This document shows, piece after piece, positions 24,103-34,592 of a DNA stretch of 64,000 bases (position 1 is its first letter; each line of letters opens with the position of its first letter). A program made the position numbers and the translations under genes. Source of the stretch: Eleusine coracana subsp. coracana (taxonomy: Eukaryota > Streptophyta > Magnoliopsida > Poales > Poaceae); the NCBI GenBank assembly GCA_032690845.1, contig CM064417.1:23587622-23651621 (forward strand). Direction: 5' to 3'. The notes beneath the pieces are model-generated. The model was not told the DNA's origin and did no database searches. It saw nothing but the letters and a program-made list of their open reading frames with translations.

Positions 24103-25739
24103 TGTTGGTCGTATCTACGCACCCACTTATATACCGCAAGAGGATGGTGTACGATTGTAGCACTTTTTTCCTTGAATTGAGTATTCCAAGGTTTATCGAA
24201 TCCACTGGGACCTTAGGGATTTATTAAACAAAGTTAACAGTAAAAGATCTAGTCAAGGCTACTGTCAAGGTCAGGTTGCGTGAGGGGGAGACTGGCCAGC
24301 ACAAAGGTGCGCCAGACAGTAAATCTGTCGTTGCACCGATCAGCGCAGGAGTCGAGCCGATCGGCACACTAGTGAAACTAAGTCAAAGTGCGCGAGATCT
24401 ATCAAATCTGGGGTTGCGTCGATCGGCGCAGGAGTCGAGTCGATCGGCACACTGGTGAGTCTAAGCCAAAGTTGTTGCGCCGATCAGCGTAGGGGTTGAG
24501 CCGATCGGCACACCAGTGAGTCTAAGCCAAAGTGTTCCAGATCTTGTAAACCTATGCTGGTAAGTGAGTAGCCAAGTATCTACTAGTGAGATCGCAACCA
24601 GAAAGTCTAATTGAATAGCATCATAATTGGTAATTACATAGATCAATGAAAACCTATAATGAGTAAGACCACCCTGCTTTCCAAGCGGCTCTCGGTTTAT
24701 CGCTGCCGAGGGGAAACCCTTAATCGCGCGAGTATCTTACCCGACTCAACTATCCAATAGTGCTGCGCAGGCTTAGTGCTGTCACCACTAAACCACACTA
24801 CTGGCATCATCAAGCAACCATAATCAATACAATATCCGAATACTATCCTAATCACCACGATTAAGATAATATCTACTTACTTAGCCTAGAACTAAGCAAT
24901 TGGAATAAGCACATGCATGATTATAGAATCAAGATAGACAAATCACCAAAACCATCATCAACATATTCAATCATCCTTGAGATACATAGAGTAAGATTCA
25001 TCCCCGTCGAGATGGCCTATCTTGACGGATCAACTCTTGACTCCAATGGTTCTTGAAACTCAACTAGAGATCTATTCTAACGGGGCAAGCCTCGGTGGCT
25101 CTAACTCACAGATTTGGTGTCCCTCTGTCGCCTCTCCTTTCTACGGTGAGGGTTTACAAGTATTTATAGGGGTTCTACTCGAAAAAGACTCGGTTTTTAG
25201 CAAATAAGGCGGTTGCGCCGATCGGCGCATGATTGCGCCGATTGGCGCAAGTCGTGTCTTCTCTGATTTCTTCCTCGAGTTGGTTCCACTATCTTTCACA
25301 GCTGCCATGTGGGCCTTTTCCTTCAAGATAAAGTCTTGTACTACATGTTTAAGATCTTGGAGTTCCATAAATCTTCTTGAAGTTCCATAATTTTTCTTAG
25401 ACAAATATCTTCAAGTGTCTTGCGCAGATAAACTTCCATAAACATGTGGAATGGGCCTCGGTCACTTTTGTGGGTCAAAACACCCTTTGGGCCGGTCAGC
25501 TCATGGACTGCGCCGATCAGCGCACTGGGCTTCTTCAGTGCTTTTTGTCGGTTCTGGACTCCTGTCCTCTCCATCATCGCATTAATCACCAATTTTACCT
25601 GTTTCTGCAATAAAGCTCCAAAACAACGCATATACAAATATATAGGCAATATCATAGGTAAATAGCCTAAATTAGTATCAATTATGCTCTAATTGGGGTA
25701 ATATTCACATATAAAAGGGGCACTTAGGAAGTGCCAACA
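24103..25739 (-). repeat. 5' LTR of Athila-like element 1
   Basis: It starts TGTTGGCACTTCC in element orientation and ends at GACCAACA next to the primer site. It contains ten palindromes in five pairs, centred near 24,338/24,359, 24,421/24,442, 24,482/24,503, 25,220/25,240 and 25,494/25,515. Confidence 0.92.
25161..25168 (-). promoter_or_regulatory. TATA box of element 1 5' LTR
   Basis: The minus strand reads TATAAATA. The same word is conserved in the other LTR at 16,737-16,744. It lies between palindrome pairs. Confidence 0.45.
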
Positions 25740-25744
25740 ATCTT

Positions 25745-26293
25745 TTGAAGCCTCTGTTTCTTTGGCTTGATTTTTGCGTCGACTTCTAGCTTGTGCTCTA
25801 TGATGCTCCTGTCCACGCCTTCGAGGTCTGCTGAAGACCAGGCGAATACATCTTTGTTCTTGTTGAGGAATGCTAACAGCTTTTTCTCTTCCTTAGAGTT
25901 TAAGCGAGAGCCCACTGTGACGAATTGGCCCAGGACTTGCTCGTCGAGGAGTACTTTTTTGGTTATTTCGTCTGGCTGCACTGCGACCTTCTCTCTATCG
26001 AGGCATCGTGTCTCTTCTTTTGCATTCGCTTTATGCTGCTCGTGAGCCTTTCGAGATCGCTCTTCATCCTCTAGCTGCTCTTGGCTGAACATCTATATGT
26101 TGTTGTAGTTCCTTTCCCCCGGTGCATAACCTTTTTCTATGTCTCTTGCCATTTGCTGGTCTCCTTTGACTGTGATGACCCCTCCAGCTGCTGGAATCTT
26201 CATATATAGATATGCACTGTGGATGACGGCTTCAAAGGTGTTAATTGTGCCCCGGCTAAATATGACGTTAAATGGGTGGCAAAGATCCACCAC
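25745..26293 (-). pseudogene. Protease/reverse transcriptase linker of the Tat-type element
   Basis: Two open stretches (26,293-26,093 and 26,092-25,745) cover the segment before the reverse transcriptase. They include VDLCHPFNVIFSRGTINTFE and the DVFAWSSADLEGV motif that precedes Gypsy reverse transcriptases. The sequence is cut at KPKKQRLQKI by the nested Athila-like element. It resumes on the other side of that insertion at 15,677 with MSDEITEAIRAEVHRLL, so one reading frame of the older element was split. Confidence 0.8.
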
Positions 26294-26314
26294 ATCGAAA
26301 GTTACATACTCTGT

Positions 26315-27622
26315 TCAAGGGTTTTGAGTATTGCCGAATGATACTGGTAGGGAGATTATGCCCATGGGAGTCATTCTTTTTCCACCGAAGCCTATGAGTG
26401 GTATATTTGACGGCTGCAGAGAACTTTTGCTGAGGCCCATCTGCTCGAAGGTGTTTATAAATAGGATGTCTGCCTGGCTGCCGTTGTCTACAAGGACTTT
26501 GCTAACCATCCAGGTATGAATGTGGGCTTTGATTACAAATGCATCGACATGTGGGTAGGCCTTGAGGCTGAGATCTGACTTAGTGAATATGATGGGAATA
26601 TGAGACCACTTTGACTTGATGACAGGTCCTTCTGTGAAAACACTATTTACCATCCAAAAGTGATCTCTTCTTCTTCTTTTGTTTTCGAAGTCTGAAGATG
26701 ACCCTCCGTATATCATTCCAATGTAACCTTGTACTAGGAAGGTTGCGGCTTGGCTTGGGGTGGGTTCTGGTTTAGGCTGTGGTAGGTGTTGAGGCTCTTG
26801 CTTTTGCCTATGCTGGTCTTGGTTGGGTGATGGTTGCTGGATTTGTTGCCTGGGTTGGGTGTACTGGCTGGGTGGTTGTGTAGGATGAGTTGGATGAAAG
26901 TGCGGGGACGGTGCGTAGAGTTGATGGTGGTGGGTGCTTGGGTAGTGACAGTTGGGTTGAGCCGGCTGTGGATATGGTTGCTGGGGCCATGGGTTTGGCG
27001 ATGTATAATTGATGGCTTTGGGTAAGGATGAAGCCTTCTTTTCTGCTTCGATCCTTTCTTGGATTTCTTTTGCTTTGAGGCATATGGAAGTTTTGTGCCC
27101 CTTGTCCTCTCCACAGTAGAAACAGTATGGCTTTCTGGCCGGCCGAGCTTGGGTTTGAGGGCCTTGACCTCTGGCCCGCCCTCGTTGGCTGCTTCCTCTA
27201 GAATCATTGCTCTGGTTGCCTCTGCTATAAGTGTCTTCTTTTTCTTCCTCAATATGACCAATGAACGAAGGAGAGGACTCGATGGGTTGTTTGGTTTTTT
27301 TGTATTGCCTTTCTTGATAGCCACCCTCACTGTGTGACTGGTTGCGGCTCTTACTTTGGCTTTGCTTGCGTCTCTTGTAATCCATGTCCGATCTGTTGTA
27401 CTCTTCGAACTTTGTGCATGACATTTGCATGGTGCGCGGGGGTATGCATGCGCCGTATGAAGATATTTGGCATGCTCTCATGCCTCTGAGTACAGAGTTT
27501 ATTGCCGCCTCGTCCGTGACACTCGAGGCCTGGGCTCGGAGCGTGAGGAATCTTCTGTAGTACTCATGTAACTGCTCATTCTCTTGCTGGTTGATATTCA
27601 ACAGTTCATGTGATGGTTCCAT
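26315..27622 (-). pseudogene. gag C-terminal half with zinc knuckle, plus aspartic protease start
   Basis: This is one open stretch of 435 codons. It contains a retroviral-type knuckle, C-FY-C-GEDKGH-KTSI-C, roughly in its middle. A long Pro/Gln/His-rich linker follows, then a protease segment with VLVDNGSQADIL near the end, where D-N-G-S stands for the usual D-S/T-G active site. Normally the knuckle packages RNA and the protease cuts the polyprotein. The frame stops at QNP just before the next coding part at 26,293, so a nonsense or frameshift change separates them. Confidence 0.8.
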
Positions 27623-27709
27623 AATGGTGCGGAACCCTCAAAAACTTGCGGTCACTTTATCCCTGATGTTTTGCCAGCTATACAATGACCCGGGGGGCAA
27701 GTTGAAGTA

Positions 27710-28475
27710 CTAGTTGAGGGCGGACTCTTCGAGGGCATAGATGAATGTCTTTGCCAGTGTTGCCTCATCTCCTCCTGCTGATATGATTGCTGCTTCGTAG
27801 CTCATGAGGAATTTTCTTGGGTCAGAATTGCCTCTGAATGTGGCTAGTGGTATCATTCTGAACTGCGGTGGGTACGGGGCTCTTTGCAACCCCTCGGAAA
27901 GAGGTGAGTCTTTATCAATTATGCTTGTTGTGCTTGATCTTTGAATTGGTAGTATTTCTGATGCTGTTGGCTGGTGACTCGGTGTGAGTGATACTTCTTG
28001 CTCAAGGTACGGGTGGGCTTCGGCCGCTGGATTTGATTTCTGGTGACTCACCCTGCCAATGGTTCTCTGGAGTTCGTCGACTTCTTTTGCCAGCTGCAGA
28101 TTTTTGAGTCTGAGAAGAGCTATGTACTCTTTCTCCTATAGTGCTTTCTCTCTCTCTCTGACAGCGTCCTGCTTCTTAGCTCTTGTTCTTGCAACAGCTG
28201 TTGCTTGAGTTGCTCGAGGTGCTTGGCTCTTTGGGCTAACAGTTCCATCTCTTGTGCTGCTGTGGGTTTGAGCTCGATGGTTGCTCTGGACATTGTGCTG
28301 GGTCTTTTTGGCCGCCTGCTGCTTCTGTCTGAAGCGATGGTTGTGTTTCAGGGGTGTTCTCTTTTGTTACTTGCGATGAAGACTGGTCATCTGCCGATTG
28401 GGGATCTCCCGGAACGCTGCTTCGTGAGGGCGGTGTGCCACTCAAAGACAACGGTCCGTGGAGTTGAGTCATCAT
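27710..28475 (-). pseudogene. gag N-terminal part of the Tat-type element (broken)
   Basis: Two open stretches, 28,475-28,236 and 28,051-27,710, lie directly downstream of the primer site. The second contains the capsid-like segment PPQFRMIPLATFRGNSDPRK and ends at a stop before the next gag part. A retrotransposon Gag assembles the particle around the RNA. The frame is not continuous from end to end, so this copy should not make a full Gag. The family assignment rests on position and on the typical region before a CCHC domain. Confidence 0.7.
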
Positions 28476-28497
28476 GAACTTGTATACGAGCTCACAA

Positions 28498-28511
28498 CAC
28501 GGTGGGCGCCA
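28498..28511 (-). other. Primer binding site of the Tat-type element
   Basis: The minus strand reads TGGCGCCCACCGTG four bases after the LTR end. TGG is the complement of a tRNA CCA tail, and this string is typical of grass Gypsy elements. Confidence 0.65.
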
Positions 28512-28515
28512 CTAT

Positions 28516-29091
28516 TGGTGTCAATAAGCACGAGCTCCGTTGACACCGACAGAATGAATGAACATTAAGGAAAATTGCGAAGGGTACAAAACGGGGCAAA
28601 AATGGTCCTCTCACGTATCCCCAAAAAGATTCATCCCGTTACAAGTAAGTAGGGGTGTTCCTTTTATAGGCCCGTACTTAGGTCATGTACAAATGACCAT
28701 TTTGTCCCTAATTACCTGCTATATTCTTTAAATATTCTGTACAAAATGGTCATAAAGGATAAATTAGTCATTTGAGCGCTCCTGGTACCCTTCCTTGCTC
28801 CGCACGCCACAACACGTGCTGGTGCCACGTGTTGCCTTCTTCGCGCCAACCAGGCTCTTGGTCATACCCCCACGCGCTGTCTTTCAAAGGATGATGACTT
28901 CGTCTTCCGAGCGGTGCGGAGGCACCGCTCGAAGGGTCTTGGCTTCGCTATAGCCTCCAATGAACACCTGTGTCTCGAAGTTACAGTTAATAATAATAAA
29001 AAAGCATAACAATGTGTTGACTTTAATTTTCATTCGCAGCCCGACTTTGATGAACCTTCGGAGGGTGGCTTGCGAAGTGATCCCCCCAACA
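28516..29091 (-). repeat. 5' LTR of the Tat-type Gypsy element
   Basis: In element orientation it begins TGTTGGGGGGATCA and ends TTATTGACACCA, so it has TG...CA ends. It is followed at once by the primer site and gag. A TATA box lies inside. The partner LTR that would allow dating is absent. Confidence 0.75.
28661..28668 (-). promoter_or_regulatory. TATA box of the Tat-type 5' LTR
   Basis: The minus strand reads TATAAAAG in the middle of the LTR, the expected position at the U3/R boundary. Confidence 0.45.
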
Positions 29092-30530
29092 GCTCTTGCC
29101 CCTCCATAATCCTCTCTAAGAGAGGAAGAGGATAGTAGTGAGGAGACATGGGAAGAATCCGAGGAAGAACAACAGAAGCAACATAATGTAGAGGAGGAGG
29201 ATGAGTCTGGGGATGAGGTCATTCATGAGCCTCTCCCTGGACTGATTCACTCTTCCATATCAGATGTTGATGCCACAGTTCACTACAGATTCTCACCTTC
29301 CAGTTCCTATGTTAAGGGATGAGCTGCGCGAGTACAGATTGAAGAATCCCTGGACCCAGCCCAAGGACCCAGCTATTATAGATGTCAGGTTTCGGGTCTT
29401 TACCCAAATTGCTTGGTATAAGCATGTCCTCAAAAAGACCACCCACAGAGTAGCGCCCATGAAGTGCATTGACTCGGATAGAATGAAGTCAGCTAATGAC
29501 CCCACCCTTACTTTGATCAGGGCATAATGTGATAGGAGGAGTTTGACTGACATTATGGGGTTATAGCAACACTGGAATGATGAGTTGATTGCTTAGTTTT
29601 ACACTACCCTGTGAATAGAGACTGGTTTTGAGAACCCTCTCAACTCCAAGATTCATTGGACCATTGAGGGAAACCACTTCAGTGTCACCTATTTCATCTT
29701 CTCATAGATTTTAGGCTTTGATGGGACTTACAGGGAAAAGCTTAAGGTGGCCATGTTTGATCCTCAGGATAATGATGACTGGAGCTTCATGTATGATGCT
29801 AGGTACGAAGATCCTAAGTATGGCATGCAACACAGTTCTTATTATGGAATGAAGCCATACTCGCGTGCTCAACAATATGTTGAGAGTTACTTTGACTCCA
29901 AAGGTGGGGGATCACACTCATATTTTGAGTTCCACCAAGACCCTCATGTTTGCTATAAGAGAGGGAGCATAATCTTTTAGTGTTTTTGAGTTCCTTTGGA
30001 CTGAGATTATCAACAACTTGTCTAGCAAATCATCTCTGCTATATGCCCCTTACATCATGAAGCTGCTCATTAGTGTGGTGGGATGTTAGTTTCCTTGTGA
30101 TCATAAGCATGCCGCCATCAATCCTAAGAGGTTTCCTCTCATTGCCTCTCTTCCTAGGGGTGGTACTCCTCCTATTGCAATAGATGATGCACCTCAGACT
30201 TCAGCAGCAGCAGCAGGTCCTAGTGCTGCCCCTCGTTCTCACCGTCACTGCTCCAAGGTCACTCGTACCATCAATTCCATGTTTTGCATGTGCAGGGATA
30301 CAGAGGTGGCCATTAGGGAGCATCACCAATTGCTCTCATAGATGCGCTCTGACATGGGGACACTCACCACCTCTGCTAATGTTGAGCTGAGTGCCCCTAT
30401 TGAGCTTACTCCTCTGCCGGATATGAGCTCTTATGATGATCCATTGGGCATCTACACTCAGGCTACACAGGTTATCCAGCATGCGAGGATGATGATGAGG
30501 ATGACGACAATGATAGCGATGATGAGTGAT
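29092..30530 (+). pseudogene. Remnant of an extra retrotransposon ORF downstream of pol
   Basis: Open pieces at 29,264-29,527 and 29,747-29,980, with coding-like sequence between and around them, include PMKCIDSDRMKSANDPTL, QHWNDELIA and IHWTIEGNHFSVTYFIF. Such segments occur in the additional (sometimes called env-like) ORF of plant Sireviruses and related elements. An acidic Glu/Ser-rich region precedes them near 29,110-29,230. Many stops and frameshifts show it is dead. I cannot assign a biochemical role. Confidence 0.5.
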
Positions 30531-30580
30531 GCTTTGAGTGCTACTATCCTTCTTTTCCCTTTATCGTGTTATGATGCCAA

Positions 30581-30925
30581 AGGGGGAGAAGTATTTATCT
30601 TTTTGTTCTTATTTTATGAGTTGTGAGGTGTGATGGACAAGTTTGTAAAACTTATTTATGATGTTTTATTAATTTGAGACTTCATTTGTAATTTGTGAGT
30701 TTATTTGGTATTCATATCTATTGTGATGGTGTAATGTTGGTTATCCCTTTCTAGATGCATTTGTGTGGAGATACTTATCATTTGCATTGTTTCTATCTCT
30801 TATGATTAATTGTTGCAAATTGACATATATGCATGGTATTAGGGGGAGCTTTCATACTTTTTCTTTAAACATATGCACTTGTTATCATTGCTTATTATCT
30901 ATCTCATGCACACATTTAGGGGGAG
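30581..30925 (+). other. Three polypurine tracts AGGGGGAG
   Basis: Copies sit at 30,581, 30,841 and 30,918. Multiple polypurine tracts before the 3' LTR are an established Sirevirus trait. Confidence 0.6.
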
Positions 30926-31015
30926 CTCCTCATCTCTTTTATATCACAAATTGGCTCTTATTGCATATTTTTATGAAATCTAGTTGTATTGTCATCAATC
31001 AAAAAAAATAGGGAC

Positions 31016-32575
31016 ATTGGAAGTGCATCTAGGCGCCTAATTTTATTTTGGTGATTGGCATCAATACAATTAAGAATGGACTAATGTTTTTTATTTAGCA
31101 TGTGTGTAGATGACTATCTAAATTTGATGAATAAAATGCATTGAAACAAAAGGAGAAAAGAAAATGGTCATTTGCCTCTTGTTGAAAGTCAAAATGCACT
31201 CAACTATGAAGACCATGGAGTTTTTATATTTATCTTGAGTGTAGGAAGGTCGTACTATTAAGAGGGGTACAATTTATAAGTTTTGGTAAAGTCAAAATGC
31301 TCAAAATTCCATTTGATTCTATTTTGCCGAGCCCTCTTTCCCCACAGAGGCGCTGTAAAGCCCAGACAACTATCTGGCATTCTGTCTTGCCAGCATCGGA
31401 AGTGTCAATGTTCCTATCGGCAGTGTCGATCCCCCTTTTCTAGAGAGCAATGTTTCCACTAGTTCTCTGGCTATAGCTGATTGGCAGTGCCGATCACTTA
31501 GTTTAACAATGCCGGTCATGGCTTCTAGAGTGCCACTCTTTTTGTCTGGCTCTGGTTTGTTCCATCGACACTGCCAGTCACCCTTCACAAAGGACTTCTT
31601 TCCTCGGGTTCCCTGGTGGACACTGATCGACAGTGCCGGTTAGGGTCTCCCAAAGACCAATGTTCTTCTCTGTGGCTGCCTCATCGGTAGTGCCGATGCC
31701 TTGATTGGTAGTGCCAATGAGAGTCGCGACAAACTTCTACAGTTATTAGAAACCTTAACGGCAATGTCGATGGATCCATTGGCAGTGTCGGTGCGGGGCA
31801 TCCAGACATAGCAACGGCTCTTTTGAGCCCTTTGTATAAAAGGCTCCACTCTATTTCGGCCTCTCTCTCTCCAACCTGAAAATCTAAAGTCACTTTCGAG
31901 CTTCACTCTCTCCACTCTCCCCCTCCAAGCCAAAGTTTCATCCTTGAGCTAGGGTTTGAGTGTGAGGCAGATTTCTAGTGATTGAGAGCACCCATTCCAC
32001 TCTTGAGCATTTAACTTCGCCATACTTGTCATTTGTGCGTGTTACTCTTGGAGCTTTGCTCCTAGATGGATAGCGGTGCCCGTAGAGCTCCCAACTTGTG
32101 TGGTGATGCATTGGAAAGTTTGTGTCACCCATCCCGCAAGGAATTTGCTAGTGGAAAACTTGATCTCATTCTTTGTGGTCACTTAAGTGAGAATATGGTT
32201 GAAAGAGACCCAGTCCTTTGTGGACTTCTCGACGGAGACGGGGATTTCTTTGTGAGCTCGAACTTCGGTAACAAATCTTATGTCGCTGTGTGCTCCTTTT
32301 ATTACTTGTTGTTTTTATTCATGTCCTGGGGTTTACACTTGTATTAGCTAAAATTTGCTAGATCCACTTGTGTAGCATGTTTTTAGGTGTTCCTATATTA
32401 TTGTAGTGCTTCATATTATCTGTTGTAGTCTTCACTTTCACTTCCTAGCTGCGGAACCAACTTAGACTTAATTTTTGACGTCTGTCTCTACCTCCATCGG
32501 CAGTGGCCATCGGTACTACCGATAGTACTGATGAAATTTGTTGAAGTCTAATTTTGTAGGATTTTTTAGGTTTGT
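31016..32575 (+). repeat. Sirevirus 3' LTR remnant with palindrome family ATCGGCA-G-TGCCGAT
   Basis: Palindrome centres are at about 31,402, 31,423, 31,497, 31,509, 31,530, 31,571, 31,633, 31,690, 31,711, 31,764, 31,785, 32,503, 32,516 and 32,525. Four neighbouring steps are exactly 21 bp (31,402-31,423, 31,509-31,530, 31,690-31,711, 31,764-31,785). Later LTR sequence (32,050-32,340) has no long credible ORF of its own. Confidence 0.65.
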
Positions 32576-34592
32576 CTATTCACCTATTCCATCTCCTTTT
32601 CCTAATTTTTTTACAAGCTATCTAAAATGCTTCCTCCTCTCTCTCAAAGAAAGAAAACCATTCTATCCTTCTTTTTCGCCTTTCACGCTCCACTGCTGCC
32701 ACTCTCATGCTCGATTCCCTTGCTCCTACGTTTGAGGGTATGCGAGCTGCTGCCAAACCACACACGGTTCGTCGCCTCGGCCACGTCCGCTCCCCACCCG
32801 GCCCAGCAATGCATCGTCCGCCCCTAGTTGAATTATTAGAATAATAAAGTATAGAATTGTTTACATACAAAAATGATAAGAAATGAAAGAAAAGGAATAT
32901 AGGAGATGTGTTTTAGGAGATCTTCTAAATATGTGCTCTCTTGTATGTTGAAAAAATTATATGACACTAAAAGAAATTATAAGAGAGACAATATAGAATA
33001 GCTGTTGGAGATGCTCCAAGGAATGCGGTTGTTTTCCACTACCCTTACCTACTATTTTGTCTTAGAAATAATTATAAAAATGTCTTATAGGTCCAACCAT
33101 GTTCATAAATCTATTTGTGCCTGCATCGACAGCAAAGTAAACTCTCACTGATAGAAGAACAACTCTTAGAGCATTAGCAAGGAAACTATGAGCTATTTAT
33201 TGTTCATTTAGACAGGCCACAAGATAAAGAATCGCTTATGGTCTATTTCCTTACTTGACTATCCTGCCTGACTCGCAAATAAAAGGAGAGAGAACTTCAA
33301 AGCCACTAAAAAACTTCAAAATCCCCAATAGAAAAGCTGTGATCCCTTCCTGCTATCAACTTCTGGACTTAAAAGTCATGGTAGCGGTTCATTTTTTTCT
33401 TCAAAAATGACCATTGTTCCCTTTGCAAGTCAGTCCATCTTTGTCTCCCCGTAGTCTTCTATTGCCCTACTGCTGACACCAATCGACGGGAGTCGGCAGC
33501 ATCTAAGAGCATGACCTTGCTACAGGTCGCACCGTCCCATGCAGGTCGTCCTCGGCCTGCCTCCACGTGCTCCCCTCGGTGCCGCCCCTTGCATCGATGA
33601 GTTTTTGGTGAAATGTGTCAGTGTTCCTATTTTGGTTTTTAATGGTAAGTTTGTCTTTATAATATTTCAGTTGGTGTTATTCGTCTTTTTTTTTTTTTGA
33701 ATCTGAGTCATAGACATGCCTCTGTTTTTTAAAACTGAGTGATAAACATGTCCCTGATTTTTAACAGTCAGTAAAGGACATTTTTTCTCTTTCATGACCA
33801 TAGTTCATTTGTTCAATATTATTCTTTTTTAAAATTAAAAGTATAACTAACAGAACAGAAAAACAAGGGCAAACAAAATCTTCAGTTTCGAATTTCAGGG
33901 GCGATGGTGCTAACTATGATTTTAGGAGGACATAGAGATGTTTATGTTCCAAAACAGAAACAATGGTATAATTTTTCCAAGAGTTTGAGTTTTTGGATGC
34001 GTTGCCTGGGGCCTTCCAGTCTACTCGACCTTCCAACATGACTATGCACGGTCACCCCATTTCGCCCGGAATTTGTTTGGAATTTGTTTGCTACCTTGGG
34101 AGATCTTTCTGCTTACCTACATGCTGACAAGGATAGGAAATGCAAATTACCTGAAAGCTAGTCGCTCGGCTGGCACGCTATCAAAGCACTTACGATACTA
34201 ACTCTTAAAACTATTTACAGTTCTTCATCCAGTTCGTGGCTGAGTTTTTTCCACCCGTCCGGTTGCTCGATTAGACGAGTCCATGATTGTCCTCGTAATC
34301 ATGCAATTTAAGAACTACAACGGACAATTTTTTTTCACATGCCCGGCTCCGATCTCATATAGAGAAATAAACTTGGGAAAAATTGAAAAAAAGAATATGT
34401 GAGCTTCTCTTGACATTCAAGAATGCAAGAACATTGTAATTCTTTTATCTGAGCGACAAAAAGTAGGCACGACATCATCTCATGAATTTCACCATCTACA
34501 TGGAGGAAGGATACCGTGTATCACTCCTGACCTTGACCGATCCAGAAGTTCGGCCACTTCCCTTTGGACACTAAGGGGGCAGAGCCGTCTGC
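32576..34592. other. Intergenic region, no gene seen
   Basis: AT-rich sequence. A segment ending near 33,016 with GTTGGAGATGCTCC resembles the ends of common small grass repeats, but I cannot delimit one. A T-run lies near 33,690. The 3' untranslated region of the kinesin gene probably occupies the right end. Confidence 0.5.

Larger units (their letters stand above)
15683..25739 (-). mobile_element. Athila-like Ty3/Gypsy element 1, complete ends, pol missing (probably non-autonomous)
   Basis: LTRs of 1632 and 1637 bp bound the element, with TGTTGG...CCAACA ends and a perfect 5-bp target duplication ATCTT at 15,678-15,682 and 25,740-25,744. In minus orientation the order is 5' LTR, primer site, gag, protease, a spacer, ORF3, a second spacer and 3' LTR. 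No reverse transcriptase, RNase H or integrase was found between the protease (ending 21,648) and ORF3 (starting 20,410). It carries 36 copies of the palindrome with core GCCGATCGGC. Element 2 at 45-55 kb shares ends, primer site and palindrome but has pol, and is the natural helper type. Confidence 0.9.
12327..29091 (-). mobile_element. Ty3/Gypsy Tat-lineage LTR retrotransposon, 3' LTR missing, carrying a nested element
   Basis: On the minus strand the order is 5' LTR (28,516-29,091), primer site, gag with a CCHC knuckle, protease, reverse transcriptase, RNase H, a second archaeal-type RNase H and integrase. The dual RNase H is the hallmark of the Tat lineage. The element is split by the Athila-like element at 15,683-25,739. 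Its left end stops at the satellite junction near 12,326 with no second LTR, so it was truncated there. Several stops are present. Its 3' untranslated part fills 12,327-12,690 and shows nothing else I can name. Confidence 0.85.
29092..32575 (+). mobile_element. Decayed 3' part of a Sirevirus-type element
   Basis: Plus-strand coding debris is followed by three AGGGGGAG tracts and then an LTR-like segment opening TTGGAAGTGCATCTAGG, a form common at Sirevirus LTR starts. The left side is cut by the Tat-type element. The right edge near 32,575 is uncertain because no second LTR or target duplication is available. Confidence 0.6.

Noticed and set aside
30184..30626. Plus-strand ORFs around 30.2-30.6 kb as host genes
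   Set aside because: Low-complexity, broken frames lying between retrotransposon coding debris and polypurine tracts.
33680..33720. T-run as a retrogene poly(A) tail
   Set aside because: No intronless coding sequence is next to it.
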